Both the position numbers and the translations under genes were made by a program. Of a stretch of DNA of 64,000 nt, positions 1-6,246 are shown piece by piece; positions within the stretch are counted from its first letter, which is position 1, and every line of letters begins with the position of its first letter. The stretch covers positions 8,968-72,967 of the forward strand of contig JACKOY010000021.1 of assembly GCA_024233935.1 (NCBI GenBank), in the 5' to 3' direction. The notes beneath the pieces are model-generated. The model made no database searches, was not told the origin of the DNA, and saw only the letters and a program-made list of their open reading frames with translations. Origin of the DNA: Spirochaetales bacterium. Lineage in GTDB: Bacteria; Spirochaetota; Leptospiria; Leptospirales; Leptonemataceae.

Positions 1-265
1 GAGCCGCATCTGCTCCGGCGTTCGGCAGCAGAATTCCATCGGGATTCGATTGTAGTAAGCGTACGATCTGATTGTCCGCGAGCTGTACTTTCGCGCCCGC
101 GGCTCCCGCCGCATGCAGGGGAACAAACCAGGCCTCCTGCCCGGAGTCCCATCTGCGCCCCGGGACCACGCGAATGCTTGCGAGCAGGCCCGGCGAGAAC
201 AGGAATTCCACCCGCAATGCCCGGCCGCTTTCCTGCTCCACCGATACAAACACCCGCCCGCCCAC
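1..265 (-). CDS. N-terminal part of a DNA-acting protein, possibly tyrosine recombinase (runs off the window)
   Basis: A minus-strand reading frame opens at GTG 265, just after an in-frame TAA at 278-280, and is still open at base 1, so only about 88 N-terminal residues are visible. They contain a short conserved-looking block, SIRVVPGRRWDSGQEAWFVP, ahead of a segment reading VQLADNQIVRLLQS. From memory this PGRxWxxxxxxWxVP pattern opens the SAM-like N-terminal region of some XerC/integron-type tyrosine recombinases and also HARP-type domains of SNF2 helicases. No catalytic residues are in view, so the family is not settled. A second GTG at 253 is an equally possible start and neither has a clear Shine-Dalgarno sequence. 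Confidence 0.45.
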   Translation of the reverse strand, partial: MGGRVFVSVEQESGRALRVEFLFSPGLLASIRVVPGRRWDSGQEAWFVPLHAAGAAGAKVQLADNQIVRLLQSNPDGILLPNAGADAA

Positions 266-464
266 ATAGACGAAGGGTTACGGAAGTGCGAATCGTTGCG
301 CTTTTCTTGTGTCCGACGGGGTCTTTTTTTGGTCCGGCTCCCGGCTGCGTACACAGCTTCGCCAGGTGACTCCCAGGAGCGCAGGCCCCGGGCAGAACTA
401 TCCGACGGCAGTCGTCCCAATCAATACAAAATCTTCAGCAATCCGGATAAGGAAGAAAACTTGA

Positions 465-1067
465 TCAGAGTTCAAACTTGATGCCGTAGGCCAGGTAGTT
501 GCTACCACAGGTGGGCGGGCAAAAGATCCCGTAAATTCCAGACCGATGGTGGATCCGAAAGAAAGCGCGCGGACGATATGAATCCAGTGGCAAGGCCATT
601 TCCAACTCAAAGACCATGTAGTTGAGCAAGTTCCTGGACCATTCGCTCTCCCGACCGGGATCGTCCAGGCCGCGTCGCGGGTTTTCCAGGTCCGGGTTTC
701 GGGTCGCGAACGATAAGCCTTCGCCCACGGCTATGCTGAACGGCCAGCCGCTCCATGGGTCCCCGAGACGACCCATCAACAGCCCGTTGTACTCCAGGTG
801 CTTCTGCAAACCAGAGTGGCGGACAATCTGTCCCTCGGCTTCAAACTCCAATCCACCGACCCGGTAGGGGATGTCGCGATTCAGGGCTGCGACAGTAATA
901 TAAGAATCGTAGTAATGAGTTTCGCCCGCAAGCAGGATATCACCCAGGTTCGTCTTCGAAAACGAACCGTGATAGACGCTTACGTCCGTTTCCGCTCCCA
1001 CCCTGCCCGCTCCGGCAAGGACACAAAAGGCCCATCCCAGTACAATACGACACCGTGAAGGGCCCAT
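465..1067 (-). CDS. Secreted outer-membrane beta-barrel protein, PagL-like C-terminal motif
   Basis: A 200-residue protein from ATG 1067; an upstream TTG at 1118 is in frame but would bury the signal peptide. Residues 1 to about 25 are a basic stretch, a hydrophobic core (IVLGWAFCVLAGAG) and an AxA-type cleavage region (VGAE). The rest alternates polar and hydrophobic residues as expected for a small outer-membrane barrel. Near the C-terminus is RIHHRSGIYG followed by a GSNYLAYGIKF terminal strand. The H-x-S arrangement and final strand recall PagL-type lipid A 3-O-deacylase/acyloxyacyl hydrolase-like proteins, but no acidic partner residue could be assigned, so an enzymatic role is inference. 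It is divergent from the DUF1564 gene, with about 60 bases between them. Confidence 0.6.
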   Translation of the reverse strand: MGPSRCRIVLGWAFCVLAGAGRVGAETDVSVYHGSFSKTNLGDILLAGETHYYDSYITVAALNRDIPYRVGGLEFEAEGQIVRHSGLQKHLEYNGLLMGRLGDPWSGWPFSIAVGEGLSFATRNPDLENPRRGLDDPGRESEWSRNLLNYMVFELEMALPLDSYRPRAFFRIHHRSGIYGIFCPPTCGSNYLAYGIKFEL

Positions 1068-1130
1068 GGCAGGATTGGACGGAGCCCCTCGGGGTCGCGT
1101 TCGACGTTTCTGGAACAAAACTCACCAAGA

Positions 1131-1685
1131 ATGATCTGCGCCGGGCCGGGACGGGTTCATTTTGCTTACCAGATCCAAAAAGCGCGCAACAGGCTGCATC
1201 TCGGCGACCTCTTCCGGGATATGAGACCTTACCGAACCCGCGTTGCTGCCAAACATCCGAAGAATCCTCCGTGCCGATTCCTGGTCCCGGAACGCTTCCA
1301 GCCGGAGCTAAAACAGCGACTCAGGAAACAGAACCTCGATATGCGCGGTTATTTGAAGCACCTCCTTCGGCTGGCCCGCAGGCGGCCGGACCTCCTCCCG
1401 CTAAAGCGGCGCATCACCACAAAGTACCAGCCCAACTGTCAGCAACTGCAGAAACTGAATTTTCGGCCGGAAGGGAGGGACTGGGGGGAATTTAAGACAA
1501 TTGCCCGGGGTTGCGGAGTGTCGATGTGCCGCCTATTTGTGCACCTGATGCTCCTGGATAACGACTCAAAGGCAGATGTGAAAGCAGTTGCGACATCATT
1601 TCGGACGAATCTGCGAGAAATTGTCCTTTCACCGGGCAAGAAAGTGGTTCGAATACTACAGATTCGAAGAAAACCCCCTGATTGA
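1131..1685 (+). CDS. DUF1564 family protein
   Basis: A 184-residue protein matching my memory of DUF1564, a family of unknown function that is multi-copy in Leptospira. Hallmarks visible are CRFLVPERF near residue 48, a basic linker (LKHLLRLARRRPDLLP), then QKLNFRPEGRDWGEFKTIA and a hydrophobic segment GVSMCRLFVHLMLLD. The basic, helical look would suit DNA or RNA binding, but no function is established. The first ATG (1131) has no convincing Shine-Dalgarno sequence; ATG 1221 (residue 31) lies closer to the conserved part and could be the real start. It is the most lineage-informative gene in the window. Confidence 0.75.
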   Translation: MICAGPGRVHFAYQIQKARNRLHLGDLFRDMRPYRTRVAAKHPKNPPCRFLVPERFQPELKQRLRKQNLDMRGYLKHLLRLARRRPDLLPLKRRITTKYQPNCQQLQKLNFRPEGRDWGEFKTIARGCGVSMCRLFVHLMLLDNDSKADVKAVATSFRTNLREIVLSPGKKVVRILQIRRKPPD

Positions 1686-1775
1686 GCACCCCCCACCCCA
1701 CCAGGCGAAAGAAAAAGACCGGAGTTGGAACCCAATTGGGGGGAAGCTGTGTTTCCGACCCGAAGGCGAGTGTCT

Positions 1776-2219
1776 TCAGGCCAGTCCGGTACTGCCGAAG
1801 CCCCCGGCGCCGCGTTCGGTTCCATTCTGATCGGCCGGAGTCTTCAGTTCTTCCCATTCGAAATTCACGCTGCGTTCCAGGAGCAACTGGCCGATGCGAT
1901 CACCGTGCTCAATCCGGGCCGTTTCCGAACCGGCATTCATCAGAATGACCATCAATTCTCCGCGATAATCGCTATCGATCGTGGCGGGAGTGTTCGGGAG
2001 CGTAATGCCCTGCTTCAAAGCCAGACCGGACCGAGGTCGTATGCTGATAAAATACCCCTCCGGAATTTCGAAGCTGAGCCCCGTCGGGACGGCGATGCGT
2101 TCGCCTGGAGGAATATTGATCACGGTATCGGGTGGCAGACAGGCGCACACGTCCAACCCGGCCGAACCCGGTGTTGCCCTTTCGGGCAGACGCGCGCCCG
2201 GGCGGCGATGAACGCGCAC
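1776..2219 (-). CDS. dut: Deoxyuridine 5'-triphosphate nucleotidohydrolase (dUTPase)
   Basis: Homotrimeric dUTPase that hydrolyses dUTP to dUMP and pyrophosphate, keeping uracil out of DNA and supplying dUMP for thymidylate. All five family motifs are readable in order: PGSAGLDV (1), PRSGLALKQGI (2), ATIDSDYRGE with the catalytic Asp (3), RIEHGDRIGQLLL (4) and the flexible P-loop-like ERGAGGFGSTG at the C-terminus (5). At 147 residues it is normal length. The start is GTG 2219; the frame stays open upstream toward the pnp stop at 2255, so a few more N-terminal residues are possible. It lies 35 bases behind pnp on the same strand and is likely co-transcribed. Confidence 0.95.
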   Translation of the reverse strand: MRVHRRPGARLPERATPGSAGLDVCACLPPDTVINIPPGERIAVPTGLSFEIPEGYFISIRPRSGLALKQGITLPNTPATIDSDYRGELMVILMNAGSETARIEHGDRIGQLLLERSVNFEWEELKTPADQNGTERGAGGFGSTGLA

Positions 2220-2254
2220 CCGGGGGAGATTTTCGAATCTGGTTTCCAGCGTTC

Positions 2255-4522
2255 TTAACGGCGTGGCCGTCCGCCACCGCCACCGCGTTGGGGCCGACCC
2301 CCGCCACCCGAGCGACCACGGTCTCGATCCCCGCCACGACCACGGTCCCGGTCTCCACCGCGGCCCCGATCCCGATCGCCGCCACGCCCGTTGCTTCCGA
2401 TGGGGCCTCCGGCTTTGTGCACGTCGGCGTGAATCAGGTCGATCCGACCCATACGGTCCACACCGGCCACTACGACCGGAACCCGATCACCTTCTTTGAA
2501 GTGATCCGATACTGAGCTCACTCGCTCGGTCGACATTTTGGAGATGTGCAACAGTCCTTCTTTGCCGGGAAACAATTCCACGAACGCACCAAAGTCCGCT
2601 ATGCGGCGCACAGTCCCTTCGTAAGCCTCGCCTTCTTCCACTTCCCGGAAAATATCTTCGATCAACTTCTGCGCTTTCTGGTTCGATTCCATGTTCAACG
2701 AACTGATAGAAACCTTGCCGTCGTCTTCGACGGAAATGTCGGCGCCGGATTGTTCTATGATCGCCCGAATGATCCGGCCCCCGGGGCCAATCAACTCGCC
2801 AATGCGATCCGAATCGATCTGAATCTGCGTGATCTGCGGAGCGTTGGCCGGGGTGGATGGCCGCGATTGGTTCAGCACGGCGTCCATTTTTGAAAGGATG
2901 TGCAGGCGTCCCTTCTCGGCCTGCGTCAGCGCCTGGCGCAACAGATCGATCGATATGCCCTTCAGTTTCAGGTCCAACTGAAATGCGGTAATGCCCTTCG
3001 CGGTCCCGGCCACTTTGAAGTCCATGTCTCCGAAATGATCTTCAATGCCGGCGATATCGGACAGGATCACGAACTGATCCGGGGATTCACCGGTCATGAG
3101 TCCCATCGCGATTCCCGAAACCGAACCGTTCAGGGGCACCCCGGCACACATCATCGCCAGGGAACCGGAACACACAGTGGCCATCGAAGAGGATCCGTTC
3201 GATTCCAGAATTTCGGCAACCACCCGCACCACGTACGGAAAGCTGGACGCCTCTTGCGGAAACACGTACTTCAGGGCCCGGTAAGCCAGGTGCCCGTGAC
3301 CGATTTCGCGTCTCCCAGGGCCCATCATGCGTTTCACCTCTCCCACCGAATAGGGTGGGAAGTTGTAATGGAGCATGAAGTTTTTTACGTCCTGACCGGC
3401 CAGAGTTTCGTAACGTTGATTATCCGAGGCGGTCCCGAGGGTCACCACGCCGAGGGCCTGGGTTTGACCACGCGTAAAAACCGAAGAACCATGCGCACCC
3501 GGCAGTACGTCGACTTCGACTGCGATGTCGCGAATTTCATCGGGACGTCTGCCGTCGGCCCGAATGCCCTCTTCGAAGAGCAGACCGCGGACTACTTCGT
3601 ATTCCAGTTCGTGCAGCTCGTTTTTGATGTCTTTGAGGCTTTGTTCGATTTTGGCCGCGCCGCGTTCGGTCAGGACCTGCTCGAAGTGAGCCAGGGTGGC
3701 CTTGTTCACTTCGCTGATCTGATTTCCGCGTTCGGTCTTGTCAGAAGAGCGATTGGCCGCCTTGAGCTTCTCAAAGGCAAACTCGCGCACCTCTTTCATG
3801 AGATCCGGATCGGGCAAACGCAACGCGAGCTCTCGTTTGGAGACGTTCGCCTTTTTTGCGATCTGTTCCTGAAGATCGAGTTTCTTCTGGATGGCTTTGT
3901 GTGCAAATTCCAGGGCCTCGAGCATCTGCTCGTTCGTGTATTCGCTGGCCCCGCCTTCGATCATCGTCAGCGCCGCCCGTGAACCGGCCACAATCAGGTC
4001 CAGGTCGCTTTTTTTGCGTTCCTGCTCGCCCGGATCCACGACGAATTCGCCATCGACCTTGCCAATGACCACGCCCGCGATCGGTCCCTGGAAGGGAATA
4101 TCTGAAACCATCAGGGCTGCTGAAGCCGCAGTGATAGCATGGCCCTCGATGGAAGTGCCGGAGTCGTACGAAAGCACGCTTACCAGCAGCTGCACTTCAG
4201 AGAAGTAGCCCGTCGGAAACAACGGTCGGATGGGCCGGTCAATCATACGACTGAGCAGCGTTTCATGCTCGGCCGGCCTGGTCTCACGCTTGAAGTAGCC
4301 ACCCGGAATACGTCCGGCGGCGTAGTAGCGCTCCCGATAGTCTACGGTGAGCGGGAAGAAATCCTGACCCTCACGGGCTTCTTTTTCGGCGCAGACGGTT
4401 GCCAGCAACGTCAGGTTGCCGCAACGATACACAACGGAACCGTGCGCCTGCTTGGCCCAATGGCCCGTCTCTAACGATATAGTACGAGCCCCGTCCTGCA
4501 CTTCCTCGGTAAAAACAGACAT
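2255..4522 (-). CDS. pnp: Polyribonucleotide nucleotidyltransferase (PNPase) with Gly/Arg-rich tail
   Basis: Trimeric 3'-5' phosphorolytic exoribonuclease of the RNA degradation machinery. The 755 residues carry two RNase PH-type cores (the second with the GxxSMATVCSGSLA and DIAGIEDHFGDMDFKVAGT blocks), a KH domain around IGELIGPGGRIIRAI and an S1 domain starting near GEAYEGTVRRIADFGAFVELFPG. After S1 comes an unusual tail of about 45 residues rich in Gly, Arg and Asp, including three exact GGDRDRGR octapeptides, longer than in typical family members. The start ATG has an AAGGAG Shine-Dalgarno that sits in the 3' arm of a perfect inverted repeat (4530-4547), suggesting leader control. It follows rpsO by 42 bases. 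Confidence 0.98.
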   Translation of the reverse strand: MSVFTEEVQDGARTISLETGHWAKQAHGSVVYRCGNLTLLATVCAEKEAREGQDFFPLTVDYRERYYAAGRIPGGYFKRETRPAEHETLLSRMIDRPIRPLFPTGYFSEVQLLVSVLSYDSGTSIEGHAITAASAALMVSDIPFQGPIAGVVIGKVDGEFVVDPGEQERKKSDLDLIVAGSRAALTMIEGGASEYTNEQMLEALEFAHKAIQKKLDLQEQIAKKANVSKRELALRLPDPDLMKEVREFAFEKLKAANRSSDKTERGNQISEVNKATLAHFEQVLTERGAAKIEQSLKDIKNELHELEYEVVRGLLFEEGIRADGRRPDEIRDIAVEVDVLPGAHGSSVFTRGQTQALGVVTLGTASDNQRYETLAGQDVKNFMLHYNFPPYSVGEVKRMMGPGRREIGHGHLAYRALKYVFPQEASSFPYVVRVVAEILESNGSSSMATVCSGSLAMMCAGVPLNGSVSGIAMGLMTGESPDQFVILSDIAGIEDHFGDMDFKVAGTAKGITAFQLDLKLKGISIDLLRQALTQAEKGRLHILSKMDAVLNQSRPSTPANAPQITQIQIDSDRIGELIGPGGRIIRAIIEQSGADISVEDDGKVSISSLNMESNQKAQKLIEDIFREVEEGEAYEGTVRRIADFGAFVELFPGKEGLLHISKMSTERVSSVSDHFKEGDRVPVVVAGVDRMGRIDLIHADVHKAGGPIGSNGRGGDRDRGRGGDRDRGRGGDRDRGRSGGGGRPQRGGGGGRPRR
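2312..2383 (-). repeat. Three tandem 24-bp units in the pnp 3' end
   Basis: This stretch encodes GGDRDRGR three times in succession (PNPase residues about 714-737). Each unit is 24 bases, with synonymous differences between copies. In-frame tandem repeats of this kind can vary in copy number between strains by slippage or recombination without breaking the frame. Confidence 0.85.
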
Positions 4523-4529
4523 GCCTTAC

Positions 4530-4547
4530 TCCTTTTCGTGAAAAGGA
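4530..4547 (-). promoter_or_regulatory. Inverted repeat covering the pnp Shine-Dalgarno
   Basis: TCCTTTTC (4530-4537) and GAAAAGGA (4540-4547) form a perfect inverted repeat between rpsO and pnp. In the minus-strand mRNA the 3' arm ends in AAAAGGA, overlapping the AAGGAG that lies about 7 bases before the pnp ATG, so folding would hide the ribosome binding site. PNPase expression is autoregulated through a leader hairpin in E. coli; here the role is inferred from position only. Confidence 0.5.
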
Positions 4548-4564
4548 TCGAAGCGCGGGAGAAC

Positions 4565-4831
4565 TTACTTCCGAAGACCAAGTCGCTGGATGAGCCCTTT
4601 GTAGTTCTCCAGGTCGGTCTTGCGATAATAGTCCAGAAGCCGGCGCCGTTTGCCAACCAGCTTCAGGAGTCCCCGGCGGGAGTGGTGGTCCTGCTGGTGT
4701 TTCTTGAAGTGCTCGGTAAGGTAGCGGATGCGCTCACTCAAAAGAGCGATCTGCACTTCAGTTGATCCCGTGTCCTTGTCGTGTCGACGGTACTCGGAGA
4801 TGATGTTGGTCTTTTCCTTCGTTTCGATCAT
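4565..4831 (-). CDS. rpsO: 30S ribosomal protein S15
   Basis: An 88-residue S15, the primary binder of the central domain of 16S rRNA. The family pattern is clear: DTGSTEVQIALLSERI, LTEHFKKHQQDHHSRRGLL and the C-terminal KRRRLLDYYRKTD. Start ATG 4831 (MIETKEKT) gives the usual length; the frame extends upstream but that part does not look like S15. It sits between truB and pnp in the widely conserved truB-rpsO-pnp order and is probably in one transcript with them, although 112 bases separate it from truB and could hold its own promoter. Confidence 0.97.
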   Translation of the reverse strand: MIETKEKTNIISEYRRHDKDTGSTEVQIALLSERIRYLTEHFKKHQQDHHSRRGLLKLVGKRRRLLDYYRKTDLENYKGLIQRLGLRK

Positions 4832-4943
4832 TTTCTCAGATATTATTCTGTCTTGCTTCCAGTCTGGGCGGAGGCCTTTCCAGGCATAGCATTTTTTGTG
4901 ATCCCGGCCGGGGGCGGTGAAAAACCGCCCGATTGGTCCCCTG

Positions 4944-5846
4944 CTAGACGAACACCCGCTGGTAGCTGTAGCCTCCGACCTGACTTTTGGCCCAGGCCAC
5001 CGCCTCACCGTCGGAACCCCGAATCAGAAAGAAATCGCGACCCGGATCAGGCAAGGGCCCCCGCAGGGTCACTCTGCGACCCTGCTGTATCAAGGCCACC
5101 TGGCCCGGCTCCACCGTAACCTGCGGCCATTCCGGCAGCGCCCCGGACAGACTCCGCATCCGAATCGGCCCGTCCGGCGCCTTCCAGATATCGTCCACAT
5201 CCAGGGTGATGCGGCCAATGGCCGTGCGCCGGAGTTCCGACAGGTGTATGGGAAATTCCAGCAACTCAGAGAGGTCCCGGGCGATGGCGCGCACGTACGT
5301 TCCGCCGCTGACCGAAAGCGAAACCCGCACCCGGGCGGCCTGCTCATCAAAGCCATCGACCCCGATATCATAAATCCGAACTGAGCGCTCCCGGGGCATT
5401 TCAGCCACACCGGTTCGCCGGGCCCGGTCGGAATAGCGCTCCCCCTCGGTCTTTAAGGCCGAAAAAGCCGGCGGCCGCTGTCGGCTCACCAGCGAAAACC
5501 GCTGCAGTTCCTCGGTGATCCGGGGTTTTTCGGCCGCCACAAATTCGCGCGCCGCCTCATGGGAGACTTCCTGAACGGTCCTTCCGGTGGGATCGTGGGT
5601 GTCCGTGAAGCGCCCGAACGAAAACCAGGCTTCGTAGCGCTTGTCCGCGTGCAAGAACACTTCTGCCAGTGCCGTTGCCCGGCCCACAGGAAGCAACATC
5701 AGCCCGGAAGCGAATCGGTCCAGGGTGCCGGTATGACCGACGCGAATCTTTCCGTAGGTTTCGCGCAGCCGGTGGCGAAGCGCCCCGACCAGATGTGTGG
5801 AACCCATGCCCGGCGGCTTGTCCGCCAGCACGATTCCGTTACGCAT
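4944..5846 (-). CDS. truB: tRNA pseudouridine-55 synthase
   Basis: Converts U55 of the T-loop of elongator tRNAs to pseudouridine. Residues 1-15 (MRNGIVLADKPPGMG) carry the family's KPxG opening, and GHTGTLDRFASGLM at about 38-50 contains the catalytic Asp (D43 by my count). Further family landmarks are RYEAWFSFGRFTDTHDPTG and VSGGTYVRAIARDLSE. From ATG 5846 it is 300 residues, with a PUA-like C-terminal part from about residue 225. The start overlaps the end of rbfA by 8 bases (5839-5846), which indicates translational coupling in the rbfA-truB pair. Confidence 0.96.
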   Translation of the reverse strand: MRNGIVLADKPPGMGSTHLVGALRHRLRETYGKIRVGHTGTLDRFASGLMLLPVGRATALAEVFLHADKRYEAWFSFGRFTDTHDPTGRTVQEVSHEAAREFVAAEKPRITEELQRFSLVSRQRPPAFSALKTEGERYSDRARRTGVAEMPRERSVRIYDIGVDGFDEQAARVRVSLSVSGGTYVRAIARDLSELLEFPIHLSELRRTAIGRITLDVDDIWKAPDGPIRMRSLSGALPEWPQVTVEPGQVALIQQGRRVTLRGPLPDPGRDFFLIRGSDGEAVAWAKSQVGGYSYQRVFV

Positions 5847-6186
5847 GCTCCCCCTGTTCGAGCAAATCAATGATGTGATCACCCTCCGCAATGGTCGTGT
5901 CGCGCTGCAGCTCAAAGCGGGGCGTCACACGCAGGCGTAGATTGCGACTGACCTCGGACTGAAACCAATTCAGGTGATCGCGCAGGGCCTTCCACGTGAG
6001 CTGGTTTTCCGCCTCATCGGCAAACAGAGACACTCGAATCGTAGCCCGTGACAGGTCGGGAGCGAGTTCCACCCCCACAATCGATACAAAACCGAGCCGG
6101 TCATCTTTAATCCTGCGACGTACAATTTGCCCGGAAAGCTCACGCACGATCGAAGATTCCAGACGCTTTCGGCGAAGTTCGTTCAT
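5839..6186 (-). CDS. rbfA: 30S ribosome-binding factor A
   Basis: A 115-residue single KH-fold protein that assists late maturation of the 30S subunit near helix 1 of 16S rRNA. It has the typical N-terminus NELRRKRLESSIVRELSG and the conserved region LGFVSIVGVELAPDLSRATIRVSLFA, then the RNLRLRVTPRFELQRDTTI strand-turn that marks RbfA. Length is normal. It lies 60 bases after infB and overlaps truB, giving the standard infB-rbfA-truB order. No strong Shine-Dalgarno precedes the ATG at 6186. Confidence 0.95.
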   Translation of the reverse strand: MNELRRKRLESSIVRELSGQIVRRRIKDDRLGFVSIVGVELAPDLSRATIRVSLFADEAENQLTWKALRDHLNWFQSEVSRNLRLRVTPRFELQRDTTIAEGDHIIDLLEQGEHA

Positions 6187-6246
6187 AATTGCAAAGCGTC
6201 GGGCCCCGCTGCTCCAACGCCACCCGCCCCGGCAAAGCCCGGGCGA

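Noticed and set aside
280..464. A tRNA or small RNA in the first intergenic gap
   Set aside because: No cloverleaf or terminator-like structure could be drawn; nothing supportable is seen there.
2900..3982. Plus-strand open frame of 360 residues opposite pnp
   Set aside because: Antisense shadow produced by GC-rich codon use; no recognisable domain.
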